From NCBI GenBank assembly GCA_014904985.1, contig MU129132.1, positions 1-17,706 of the forward strand: 17,706 nt of DNA, read 5' to 3'. A program made the translations under genes and the position numbers. This DNA is from Hydnum rufescens UP504. Taxonomy: Eukaryota; Basidiomycota; Agaricomycetes; Cantharellales; Hydnaceae. Shown in pieces: positions 1 to 9,028 of this stretch. Each line of letters begins with the position of its first letter. The first letter of the stretch is position 1. The notes under the pieces are model-generated. The model searched no databases. It had not been told where the DNA came from and saw only the letters and a list, made by a program, of their open reading frames with translations.

Positions 1-140
1 TAAATTATGTCATCAATTAATTATATAATATATTACATAATACTATTATTGTGTATGATTATGTCACCGCTTTTTGGGTGAATTACATAATTTCCTATTT
101 AGGCTATTATGTAATTACATTTCCATATTGGGAATCAACA
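1..140. repeat. AT-rich edge, resembles the core of the 9.0-9.9 kb palindrome
   Basis: The first ~140 bases are strongly AT-rich and reuse the words ATTACATAAT, TTATGTAAT and TTTCCATATTGGGAAT. Close variants of these build the ~45-bp units in the palindrome core (9280-9700). This may be the cut-off end of another copy of that family. The match is by shared words only, not a continuous alignment, so it is tentative. No gene is supported here. Confidence 0.3.
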
Positions 141-1120
141 GGCCCACTGACCCATTCAGGGGTGTCCCTGGGCATTCCAGGACCTATCCTGATACCCCCC
201 AACAAATATATCCATATGCTTCTGCTCACAGTGTTTGATTCTGCTCCAGAAAGGTGGCCAGATGTCAATTTGACATCCAAGGATTGTCAATTGACATCAA
301 AGAAAAATAGGCCTCTTAGGCTGACTAGATGAGGGATTTGTCCTGCCTATTAAGGTCAGCCCAAGTGGCTGACCAAGGTGGGGTGATGGGACATAGTGAG
401 CAAACGAGATCTTGGGCCACTGGCCAGATTGCTCCCAAAGGGACTCGTTCAGGTTCAGCACCAACTGTGTGAACCATTCTTGTTTAGGGAACCATCCTGT
501 GTACTGTCCAACAGCTCTATGAGTGAGGATACTTGTACAGTTGCCTTAGGGGCATGGGGTTGTAGCTCAAGAGAGTGCAGACCAAGTTAGGGATGCAGTG
601 CTGTATCTCAGAGAGTGCAGACTGCAAAAGCCTGTTTTGTTACACATCTGACCCCTCAAGTGTGGACATGCCTTGAGTGATGGCAAGTTCAAGATGTAGG
701 GCTGTAGCCCAAGAGTGGCGTGCCTTGTGTTTAGGAAACTTGGCAATATGGGTGTGAAGTGCACAGGCTGAGGCATGGGAAGCAGTGACTCTGCCTTTTC
801 AAGAAGGTCCACACAGAATTCAGGGCCGGACTGAGTATCAAGGTCTCTAGTATGCCTAAAACTTTTAAGGGGGTCTTAGAATGAGTTGCTAAGGTGAAAT
901 TCTGGGTCCCACCACCCACTACTGATGTTGAGTTATCCAGCAGATGGCTAGTTGCCCATGGTTCAGCTAACAATCACATAGTACCATAGTTGCACAATAG
1001 GTGGTACAAGAACAACTAAAGCCAACAAACCAGGCAAGGCAATCTGCCGGCACTGGTTGGGGTGATAGTGCATAATCTTGTCAGATATGACTATGGATTT
1101 CGCACTGGCTGATTGGGGTG
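141..1120. other. Non-coding stretch with short diverged repeats
   Basis: I see no gene. Open frames are short, overlap on both strands and match no domain I recognise. The only internal structure is a set of three diverged units at about 552-581, 592-621 and 692-720. They share a core like CTGTAGCTCAAGAGAGTGCAG, preceded by a GGGATG- or GGCATGG-like stretch. They look like remnants of a short tandem duplication. Confidence 0.5.
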
Positions 1121-1245
1121 CACAGTCATATCTGCCACCCTCATGCACTGAGATTGGCAAAGCAATTGCTTTGCAATCTCTCACACAACCACACCAGTAG
1201 ATACAAAGGTTTTGACTGACGAGAAACGGATACAAACTTGCTAGC
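1121..1245 (+). repeat. 125-bp dispersed repeat, copy 1
   Basis: Nearly identical to 3540-3664. Both copies start CACAGTCATATCTGC and end GCTAGC; sequence before and after is unrelated. The unit contains the perfect 18-bp palindrome GCAAAGCAATTGCTTTGC inside a longer interrupted hairpin (AGATTG ... CAATCT) around 1150-1178. The palindrome is degraded in copy 2 (CTTCAC instead of CTTTGC, both explained by an ancestral CTTCGC). No coding potential is convincing. Family unknown. Confidence 0.7.
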
Positions 1246-1891
1246 TATATTCCTCTTAGTCCAAAGGCATGACGACACAGAGGAGGGGCTAGTGAATGGA
1301 GGAGTGCCGAGTCGGCAAAGGCCTGTTTGCGTCCGGCCAGTGCTCACATCATCTCATCGGCTGGGACTTTTGCCCTGTCTGGGAGGGGAGACTAGGCACC
1401 TTTCATTCCCCACCCCCCCACCATGAAGGTTTCATTTAGTTCTCCCTTTCAGGCCAAAGGCACAATGCCTGAAAATGGTAGCTAGAAGAGTGATTCAGGA
1501 ATTGCCAGCCGACCTGGCCACTGGACTTCTCAGATACTCAGAATCTGCAGCACAAGTCCTGACAATTCTGTGATGCCACATCTTGCTTCCATTCACCCAT
1601 CTCTCCCACCCCCAGATATGCCCAATACACTAGTAGATCTGTGAAGTGCTAGGAATTTCCCCCCTGTGCATGGGTCTCCTCTCTTGTGCTAACAGATTTG
1701 CATGCAGTCAGAGAGACAGGCTGAGCTTGACCACTCTCTGCTTAATATTCTGGAATTAATGAAGCATAATTCCATGGTTAAGGTGGGGCAACATCAAGTG
1801 GTACTTGACCTCAGTCACTATTGGGCAGACTGAGGAAAGGGACCCCGCAGCCAATCTGGCAGGCATAGCGTGATGCCGGATGCCCGGATGT
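1246..1891. other. Non-coding stretch, nothing recognised
   Basis: No supported gene, RNA gene or element boundary. The stretch has C-rich patches around 1400-1425 and 1600-1615. It ends at the left boundary of the family A solo LTR. Confidence 0.5.
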
Positions 1892-3269
1892 TGTAAGTGG
1901 GAAATGAAGAGGGGAATCCAGCCACAGTCCACGATATGGAATCGAGAACGAAAAGAGGGGACCACAGGATCAATCTGAATGTTAAGGCTCGAAGGAAGGA
2001 AGGTCTTTGGTGATAGAAATCTAATGCTGTAAGCAACACCTGCTCAAGCAATAGAACAAAGAATGAAAATGGGTCACAAAACCACACCCTAAGGCTCTCC
2101 TCTTGAGGCCCTAGACAAAGTGCAGTAGTCTTAGTGGAATTCACCCAAGGAACCAGTGGCAATACATCAGTGCCTCAAAACTGGGGAGGGGGAAAACTAT
2201 AGAAATTCACATCTCCTGCACTTAATATACATCACAGAAAAATTCTATGGTAACCGGCAGAAAGGTGGGGTTAAGGCGAAAATGATGAAAAAGAAATCAA
2301 GTCAAAAGCTTCAAAATTGAAGGAGATATTCCAAAATCAAGTCAGAATAGGGGAATATGGCTTAACCAAGCTATTCCTCCTCTCCTACTGCACAGAATCC
2401 CTTGGGGAATGGTGGAACTGGTCGTCCTGGATGTACTCTTCATCGGATATAAGAGGGGCAGAGAATAATTGCCATTAATAATCAAAAAAGCAGAGGCAAT
2501 AATGGAATGAGACATGGGGGAGTTAAATTGTAGAGAGCTGAGTTTTAATCAGCTCGTTTTGCCCTTGGTACCATTGGATGCGGACTGTCGACAGCTTTCT
2601 AGGCGTGCTTGTCCCAAACAAATTGGATCAAAACTGACTGAGAAAATCGAAAAAATACTGAAGGGATATATGAAACACATAGTAAAATTAACCTGGAAGG
2701 TGCAGTTCTGATTCGTTCGGCTCGTGTTTGGTATCATATGCAAGGTGTAAATCGTAGCTTTCTGGGAGCTATCTTGCCGAGTCAATCCGATCAAAACTGA
2801 GGGAGATATTCCGCATTTACTCCTTGAGAGCACCGCATTAGCCCCTATTTGTCATGTGACAAGTCTGTGAGTCGGAATCAAGGTCCAGGTGTGTAATCCG
2901 TCGTGCTACATAATTGAAATTCGTTAGAGTCATCCTTGAGGCAACAGGAAGCATGTATCAGAAGTGGGATTGATTGAAGATCAAACAAAGCAAGCAAGTT
3001 GAATTGCTATTGCCACATTGAGACATGGCATAAAGAAGTGGAATTTAGGGTGGCCTGTTGAAGTGCCGTGGATACGCAATAAATTGGCTCGTGTGCAAAT
3101 AAAGGAGTGGCACGGATTTGTGGGTTTTAGACATATGGCATTTGGGCTTGTTCTCAAATGAATGACAGCATGGGAATTGATGTCTGGATTGACATGGAAA
3201 TTAGTTCATTTATTCAGAAAATCGTCCTCAGATGGGGTTTGCATGTAGTAGGGATTTGTCCCTCCAACA
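1892..3269 (-). mobile_element. Solo LTR, family A, copy 1 (1378 bp)
   Basis: This 1378-bp block is repeated at 4840-6216 (1377 bp) with the same ends: plus strand TGTAAG...CCAACA, minus strand TGTTGG...CTTACA. TG...CA termini, no conserved ORF and two copies in unrelated contexts fit a solo LTR. The minus orientation is preferred because LTRs commonly begin TGTTGG. The flanking 4-mers are ATGT (1888-1891) and ACAT (3270-3273). They differ, but both are one CpG transition from ACGT, matching the 4-bp duplication (GCGT) of copy 2. Copy 1 has TG or CA where copy 2 keeps CG at many sites, so it looks more decayed. Open frames inside, such as 1818-2162 minus, recur in copy 2 but match no protein family. 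Confidence 0.7.
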
Positions 3270-3539
3270 ACATTCACATGGATGCTCTGTTAACAAAAGA
3301 GAGAGAAGAAAGAGAAGCAGAGATAAGTTACAATGTGGCCATGCCCAGCATGAGCTCTGAAGGTGTGAAGCCCAAAAGTCAATCAGCACATCCTATTGCA
3401 CACCCAATTTGCCTTGCAAACCACACAAACACAGGCCAGGTATAATGATTCTTGCGCAACAATGAGCAGAAGGAATCACTAGCTTATCACTTTGTCTACT
3501 GGCTTAGTCATGAGAGTCACAGATAATCCCACCCACCCA
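3270..3539. other. Non-coding stretch between solo LTR and 125-bp repeat
   Basis: No supported gene. A purine-rich patch lies at 3297-3325. This should be the original right flank of the family A insertion. Confidence 0.4.
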
Positions 3540-3664
3540 CACAGTCATATCTGCTGCCCTCACACACCAAGATTGGCAAAGCAATTGCTTCACAATCTCT
3601 CACACAACCACACCAGTAGATACAAAGGTTTTGACTGATGAGAAACGGATACAAACTCGCTAGC
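3540..3664 (+). repeat. 125-bp dispersed repeat, copy 2
   Basis: Second copy of 1121-1245. Most differences are TG, CA or CG alternatives. Its last five bases (CTAGC, 3660-3664) are also the left target-site duplication of the gypsy element, so the repeat homology stops exactly at that insertion point. Confidence 0.7.
3660..3664. repeat. Target-site duplication CTAGC, left copy
   Basis: CTAGC sits directly before the left LTR (which starts TGTTAAGGG) and recurs at 14386-14390 directly after the right LTR (which ends CATAACA). A perfect 5-bp duplication is the expected integrase footprint of Ty3/gypsy elements. It shows that 3665-14385 entered as one unit. Confidence 0.9.
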
Positions 3665-4121
3665 TGTTAAGGGTTGTACTCGAGGTGAAAGATACAATGA
3701 TGTAATCGGATCGAATACAAGGAAATGCCCTTAAGGCGATTGACGAGGGGGTTGCGAAGTGGGGATTATGTAAGTCACGAGAGACGAGTACGTACGAGGA
3801 AGACTGGCTTCTTGAGACTTAATAGGTGAAGGTTTTTAAGATGAGAGTCGCAAGCAATAACTGAGATCGCGAGAGTAGAATTCAATCGGTTGACAATATA
3901 TTCTCGATCTTCTAAAGAGTGAGTGTACATCAAGTAACTACTTATACTATTAGAGATCAAAAGGGTTTTATGGATAAAGGGGTGTTGAATAAAGGAAGGA
4001 TGTATATAATAGGAATTGCTGAAAGAGGAAGGCACAATGGCGGCAAGGGTGAAGGTCATGTGATGGCATGATTGGCTTGGTTATTCGTATGTAAGCGAGG
4101 TTATGAGTATGACTCATAACA
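3665..4121 (-). repeat. 3' LTR of the gypsy element (457 bp)
   Basis: Aligns end to end with 13929-14385. In the element's sense it begins TGTTATGAG and ends CCCTTAACA, giving TG...CA termini. Against the 5' LTR I count 28 substitutions and two 1-base indels. Twenty-six substitutions lie in CG, TG or CA alternatives, and 3921-4067 is identical between copies. A ~95-codon open frame across it (3775-4059 minus) exists in both LTRs but has no recognisable domain and is probably not a gene. Confidence 0.95.
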
Positions 4122-4124
4122 GTA

Positions 4125-4134
4125 CCCCCCCTTT
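4125..4134 (-). promoter_or_regulatory. Polypurine tract (plus-strand DNA primer site)
   Basis: On the minus strand the sequence reads AAAGGGGGGG, then TAC, then the first TG of the 3' LTR. A purine run immediately upstream of the 3' LTR is where RNase H leaves the primer for second-strand synthesis in LTR retrotransposons. It fixes the orientation of the element as minus. Confidence 0.85.
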
Positions 4135-4220
4135 GAGCGTGAAGCCCTTGAAGCACATAACTCGAGTTTTACAAGGTGGGTGTTTTTTTTGGTGGTTTCG
4201 GCAGTTGCTGTGGTGGTTAC
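4135..4220. other. Upstream region of the antisense gene
   Basis: Short stretch between the polypurine tract and the TATA box at 4221. It contains a run of T (4184-4191) and GT-rich sequence. It may hold upstream promoter elements of the plus-strand gene; no specific site is recognised. Confidence 0.35.
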
Positions 4221-4226
4221 TATAAA
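4221..4226 (+). promoter_or_regulatory. TATA box of the antisense gene
   Basis: TATAAA followed by GGGCGGG lies 49 bp before the ATG at 4275. The start context is CAAT-ATG-GCC. The spacing fits a short fungal 5' UTR. The box lies inside the retrotransposon, so the plus-strand gene appears to bring its own promoter and not depend on the LTR. Confidence 0.55.
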
Positions 4227-4274
4227 GGGCGGGTTTGTCACGTTCGCTTCTGATTCCATACCATCATCATCAAT

Positions 4275-6752
4275 ATGGCCAACGAGGCTATTCTCTCTTT
4301 GATCAAGACGAAGGCGGCGATGGAAATCCTCCAGACCGAGGAGGCAGTTGCGACCGCAAAGGTCAAGTTGGTGAAGTGGGAGGTAAGTGAAAACATTTTC
4401 TGTTTTATGTGAGTTGCATTGATTTGTGGTAAAGTGGCAGGTGCATTTGCAGGGTCAGATGCCCGAGGTTTCACCCCTCATGCCTGAGATGGGGTTGGAG
4501 CTTGCGGGTTGGCGTCTGCGCATTGAGTGTATCGAGAACGATGTGGGCATTCGTCATGCCCAGGAAGAGGCGGTGGTGTGTGCTTTAGAGGAGGTGCGTC
4601 GTCTCGACGCTGAGGCATGGCGTGAGGCTGAGGATGCTGCTTGGTGTGAAGCCGTGGTGGAGGTGCCGAGGGGTGCATCGAAAGATGCGCCTTTGGTGAG
4701 GATGAGGGATTGTCGATGGTGAGTACAATTTTTTGAAGTCTTGATGTCGCTGACTTGGTGTTTTTTAGTGCGATTGGTGCGCGTCTGTGCATGCTCAATG
4801 GGTGGCCGGTGGTAAGAAGGGGGAGGAACCTCTGTGCGTTGTAAGCGGGAATTGGAGGGAGGAATCCAGCCACAGTCCACGATATGGAATCGAGAATGAA
4901 AAGAAGGGACCACGGGATCAATCCGAATGTTAAGGCTCGAAGGAAGGAGGGTCTTTTGGTATAGAAATCTAATGCTGTAAGCAACACCTGCTCAAGCAAT
5001 AGAACAAAGAATGGATTTGGGTCACAATACCACACCCTAAGGCTCTCCTCTTGAGGCCCTAGACAAAGTGTAGTAGTCTTGGTGGAATTCACCCAAGGAA
5101 CCAGCGGCAATACATCAGTGCCTCAAAACTGGGGAGGGGGAAAACTGTAGAAATTCACATCTCCTGCACTTAATATACATCACAGAAAAATTCTATGGTA
5201 ACCGGAAGAAAGGTGGGGTTAAGGCGAAAATGATGAAAAAGAAATCAAGTCAAAAGCTTCAAAACTGAAGGAGATATTCCAAAATCAAGTCAGAATAGGG
5301 GAATATGGCTTAACCAAGCTATTCCTCCTCTCCTACTGAACAGAATCCCTTGGGGAATGGTGGAACTGGTCGTCCTAGACGTACCCTTCGTCGGATATAA
5401 GAGGGGCAGAGAATAATTGCCATTAATAATCAAAAAAAGCGGAGGCAATAATGGAATGAGACATGGGGGAGTTAAATTGTAGAGAGCCTAGTTTCAATCC
5501 GCTCGTTTTGCCCTTGGTACCATTGGATGCGGACTGTCGACAGCTTTCTAGGCGCGCTGGTCCCGAACGAATTGGATCAAAACTGACTGAGAAAATCGAA
5601 AATACTGAAGGGATATATGAAACACATAGTGAAATCGACCTGGAACATGCAGTTTTAATTCGTTCGGCTCGTGTTTAGTATCGTCGGAAAGGTGTGAATC
5701 GTAGCTTTCTGGTGCTATCTTGCCGAGTCGATCCGATCAAAACTGAGGGAGATATTCCACGTTTACTCCTTGAGAGCGCCGCATTAGCCCCTATTTGTCA
5801 TGTGACAAGTCCGCGAGTCGGAATCAAGGCCGGGGTGTGTAATCCGTTGTGTTACATAATCACAATTCGTTAGAGTCGCCCTTGAGGCAACAGGAAGCGT
5901 GTATCAGAAGTGGAGACTGATTGAAGGTCAAACAAAGCAAGCAAGTTGAATTGCTATTGCCACATTGAGGTATGGCATAAAAAAGTGGAATTTGGGGTGG
6001 CCTGTTGAAGTGCCGCGGATACATAATAAATTGGCTCGTGCGCAAACAAAGGAATGGCGCGGATTCATGGGTATTAGACGTATGGGATTCAGGCTTGTTC
6101 TCGAGTGAATGACGGCGTGGGAATTGACATCCGGATTGACATAGAAAATGGTTCATTTATTTGAAAAATCGTCCTCGGATGGGGTTTGCACGTAGTAGGG
6201 ATTTGTCCCTCCAACAGCGTGTCCAGTCCTCATTTTCGCTGCCAGGCGTGCGTGAAGCAGAACAAGAAGTGTTCCCTGGTGCCGGTGGGTCATCGGCACC
6301 TGAAGCGGGTTGCTGAGGGCGGCGAGGAGCCTTCGTGGCTTCCAGGCGACGATGTGTTGCGTCGCTTGAGTCGAAGGGTTCGCCTTCTCCTGCAGAGGGG
6401 GTTGAGGAGGAGGTGCCTGGGGGGCGCCTGGGCTGCACCTGAGCTCTCCACGGGCAACTTGCTTCTGCAGGTCGAGAGTCTCTTGAAGCGCACAGAGGAG
6501 ACATGGGCTGACAACCCGATGCCCGAGTTGGCGCAATGTGCCGTTCTCACGTGATGGGCCGCTGTGGAGGTGTCCGTGGCCATGGAGATGGAGGAGGTGA
6601 GGGTGCGGGAGTTGGAGTGGGGGTTGGCTGTAGCGAAGTTGTGGGCAAGTGTTGCGCGCGGTGTGCGGCAGCGCTGGGGGGATGTCGCGGCTTATGCTGA
6701 GGTGGGGCGGGAGATCGCGAGGGAGCAGTGTGAGTTGGGGAACAACGAGTAA
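4275..6752 (+). pseudogene. Antisense spliced gene carried by the gypsy element; Cys-rich protein, disrupted
   Basis: A plus-strand gene opposite to gag-pol, between the chromodomain stop and the polypurine tract. Exon 1 (4275-4382, 36 codons) begins MANEAILSL and ends at a consensus GTAAGT donor. Intron 1 ends at 4440 or 4452. Exon 2 (to about 4695 or 4718) is charged and helical. Intron 2 ends TTTTTTAG at 4768. Exon 3 starts CDWC, is split by a solo LTR at 4839/6217, and resumes in the same frame once one GCGT copy is removed. It then shows a Cys cluster ending RCQACVKQNKKC, so the pattern is C-x2-C, a lone Cys about 20 residues on, C-x2-C-x5-C. This resembles fungal zinc-binding Cys clusters. 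An in-frame TGA (6552-6554, expected CGA) precedes a helical C-terminus ending at the TAA at 6752. The intact protein would be roughly 320 residues. The exon 2 donor is uncertain: only GTGAGG at 4696 keeps the CDWC frame. Function unknown; DNA binding is a guess from the Cys motif. Confidence 0.65.
4840..6216 (-). mobile_element. Solo LTR, family A, copy 2 (1377 bp), inside the antisense gene
   Basis: Matches 1892-3269 end to end. It is flanked by the 4-bp duplication GCGT (4836-4839 and 6217-6220). Deleting the block and one GCGT rejoins exon 3 of the antisense gene in frame, which independently confirms both boundaries. It retains many CG sites that are TG or CA in copy 1, so it looks less decayed. 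No protein-coding region is supported; the open frame 4478-5110 on the minus strand runs across the LTR edge and is a chance frame. Confidence 0.85.
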
Positions 6753-7084
6753 AAAATTAAAATTTTCATTTGTTTTCTGACCGTCTGAGGGGAGTAAACT
6801 GGAGTTTTAACAGGTAAGAAGAAAAGGAAAAGGAAAAGGAAAAGGAAAAGGGTGCAGAAAGGACGAGAGTAAGAAACAAGAGGAGGAAGTCAAGAAACGT
6901 TGGGGTGATCGAGACGTGTGGGAGAGATATGGTGAGAGGAAGAGAGATAGAGAGATGTGGGGAGAGGAAGAGAGATAGAGAGATGTGGAGAGCGGAAGAG
7001 AGATGTGGAGAGAGGAAGAGAGGTATGGTCGCGAAAGTGTGGTGTCGCGATTGTTGCGATTTACACTGCCAGGTCGAGTACTTC
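6753..7084. repeat. Purine-rich microsatellite spacer
   Basis: Spacer between the end of the antisense gene (TAA at 6750-6752) and the chromodomain stop at 7085. After the stop comes AT-rich sequence that could serve as polyadenylation context. About 6815-6851 is a run of AAAAGG-like units. 6921-7026 is a diverged tandem array of units like AGAGAGATGTGGAGAGAGGA. No gene is supported; the long open frames here are products of the simple repeat. Confidence 0.7.
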
Positions 7085-8202
7085 TCATCCTGGTTTTTTG
7101 GGGTGTGCGCGATGGAAGTCCATTACTGCTTCGTGAGCATTGGCAAGTTCTGCTGCTGGGAGCCAGCTGAACTCGTCGTTGGTGTGCTTGTAGCTCGACC
7201 ATCGTACGCGATAGATTAAGCCGTTACCGCAACGGCAGTGATCGGTCTTGCTGTCGACGATTTCTGCGATTTCGTATTTGAGTTCACCGTCAATTTCGAC
7301 AGGTGGGGGAGGTGGTTGGGTGTGATTGGGGAAGGGATCGGGGTGAGCGGGCTCAAGTAGTCGCACATGGAAGACATTGTGGATTTGATTCATGGCACGA
7401 GGGAGGCCAAGGCGATATGCATGTGTTGAAACTTTCTTGGTGACTGGGAAGGGACCGAGTTTCTTGTGGTCCAGCTTCTTCGATGGTTGCTTTGTTTTTA
7501 TGTTGCACGTGTCAAGCCATACTTGATCGCCGATGTTGAGAGTGGGGAAAGGAGGTCACGATCCAGCTACTTGCTGTTTGTTTTGTTGTCATGTGATCGC
7601 GAGTTGGTCACGAATGTACTTGTGTATGTCGTGAAGGTCGAGCATGGCTTGGTTGGCCTTGGTCAAAGGCACTGCTTCGATATTGATCTCAAGGTTGGGG
7701 TGAAAGCCTTTGTTTGTGAAGAAGGGTGTTACGTTCGTCACAGAGTGCTCTGCGTTGTTGTATGTGAACTCTGCAAGGGGGAGAAGTAGTGCCCAGTTGT
7801 CTTGCAGGTAGTCGATGTAAATTCGTAAGTACTGCTTGAGGATTTGGTTCAGGCGCTCGGTTTGGCCATTGGTCTTGGGGTGATATGCGGTCGAGAGGTT
7901 GAGTTTGATGCCAAGTCTCTTCACGAGCGATTTCCAGAAGTTGGAAATGAAAAGTGAGCCTCGATCTGAGATGATGTCGGTGGGTGTACTGTGTTTGGAT
8001 ATGACCCAATTGATGACTAGGTCAGTGAGTCCTTCTGCGGGAAGTGTTGCAACCATGGGGATGAAGAGACCCATCTTCGTGAATTGGTCGATGATAACGA
8101 GGATGGAGTTGAATGAGGAGGAGGGTGGGAGTCCAGTGATGAAGTCCATCGCAATCGAGTTCCAGGGTCGATCAGCAATGGAGAGGAATTTGAGGGGGCC
8201 AT
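7085..8202 (-). pseudogene. pol: Integrase core, C-terminal domain and chromodomain (pol 3' part)
   Basis: Integrase joins retrotransposon cDNA to the chromosome; the chromodomain is thought to steer it towards marked chromatin. The core shows the full D,D35E triad: Asp in MDFITGLP (8144-8146), Asp in SDRGSLF (7964-7966) and Glu in GQTERLNQ (7856-7858), with exactly 35 residues between the last two. The GPF-type C-terminal region (KKLGPFPVTKK) and VFHVRLLEP follow. A chromodomain at about 7100-7285 keeps YEIAEIVDS, YRVRW and the FHRAHP end. Two in-frame TGA codons (7589-7591, 7556-7558) break it where CGA is expected. DHCRCGN in the chromodomain probably was an Arg run, since CAC and TGC are each one CpG change from CGC. 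The segment begins at the family B LTR, which split it from the integrase N-terminus. Confidence 0.9.
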
Positions 8203-8782
8203 TGTCAGGGCCACGCTGCGACGAGAGCACCAAACAAATATAAACACAGATAATTCCAGCTAAGTCTGGTGTAAGTCCGGCTAAGTCCGAGAGAATCCGG
8301 GCAGGAATGAGATAACGAAGATAGGAGGGGACGGAGAGGCAATCCAGCAGCCCGGAAGGGACTAGGCGGAAACGAGCACAGCGGTCCTTAAGCTCGCGGA
8401 GTCAACTGGAAAATACTCAGACCTGTAGTCCGGAGTAACAGCGGAAATCCTGAGAGACCAAAGCTGGGGTCTCTGGACTTCGCTCTCGGACTACTTATAC
8501 ATGATGACTATACTACGGGGGAGTGATCGCTAAACTGGAGGTGGTTACAAGGGGGACAGGAACAGGAACAGGAACAGGAACTCGGCCAGGGGGTGAACCG
8601 GAAGCAATGGGAAATGAAAGGGAAATGAAAAGGAAATGAAACCAAGATAGGGTTGGACTGGAGTCAAACCGGAATCAAGCCAGAAGCAAAGTGGGCTTGG
8701 GCGAGGGAAATAAGTGGAGAACCGGACTGGAGGTGGGCGGACGAGGACCGGAGTTGACTGGAGTTGGGGGCGAACCCTGACA
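8203..8782 (-). mobile_element. Solo LTR, family B (580 bp)
   Basis: Starts TGTCAGGG and ends CCCTGACA, flanked by the perfect 5-bp duplication GCCAT (8198-8202 and 8783-8787). Removing it and one GCCAT joins the integrase N-terminal domain to the core in frame (HAAYG then PLKFLSIADRPWNS), proving it is an insertion. It contains an AGGAAC microsatellite (about 8556-8581) and GGAAATGAAA runs. On the minus strand TATAAGTAG at about 8487-8495 could be the LTR's TATA box, suggesting minus orientation. A diverged relative lies at the right end of the window in the opposite orientation. Confidence 0.9.
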
Positions 8783-8787
8783 GCCAT

Positions 8788-9021
8788 ATGCGGCATGGTG
8801 CGAGGATTTCACGCGAGCGCATACAACGCAAGATCATACATATGCCTTGACCATTTTCATTAGTCCTGGCCAGTAGTATTTTCATGTAATAAGATGGATG
8901 ATTTTGTGAATGCCTGGGTGGCCCACAAGGAGGTGGTCGTGCGAAGCATGAAGAATGTCGAGGCAGAGATCGCAATAGTCAGGGACATAGACGCGTCCTT
9001 TGTGTAGTAGCAATGTCCAGC
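8788..9021 (-). pseudogene. pol: Integrase N-terminal zinc-binding segment
   Basis: Minus-strand reading gives WTLLLHKGRVYVPDYCDL, then a His-His...Cys-Cys region: HDHLLVGHPG, KYYWPGL and SCVVCAR. This is the HHCC zinc finger that precedes the integrase core in Ty3/gypsy elements. Two TGA codons (8882-8884 before KYYWPG and 8834-8836 before SCVVCAR) interrupt it where Arg is expected. It is separated from RNase H by the palindrome on one side and from the core by the family B LTR on the other. Confidence 0.85.
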
Positions 9022-9028
9022 CCTGGCC

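Noticed and set aside
3775..4059. Open frame of ~95 codons on the minus strand in the left LTR, with a twin at 14039-14323
   Set aside because: It exists because the LTR block is CpG-poor and conserved between copies. It has no domain, covers the promoter, and its repetition follows from the LTR duplication, not from selection on a protein.
4478..5110. 210-codon open frame on the minus strand
   Set aside because: It crosses the boundary between the antisense gene and the inserted family A LTR, so it cannot be an ancestral gene. Its right part repeats the non-coding frame 1818-2162 of the other LTR copy.
6811..7220. Coding frames rich in Arg/Glu or Ser/Leu around the purine-rich spacer
   Set aside because: They are translations of simple AAAAGG and AGAGAGATGTGG repeats or lie antisense to the chromodomain.
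8203..8782. hAT-type DNA transposon with CAGGG ends
   Set aside because: Starting the element at CAGGG gives no matching 8-bp duplication. Starting at TGTCAGGG gives TG...CA ends, a perfect 5-bp duplication and an in-frame repair of integrase, which fits a solo LTR.
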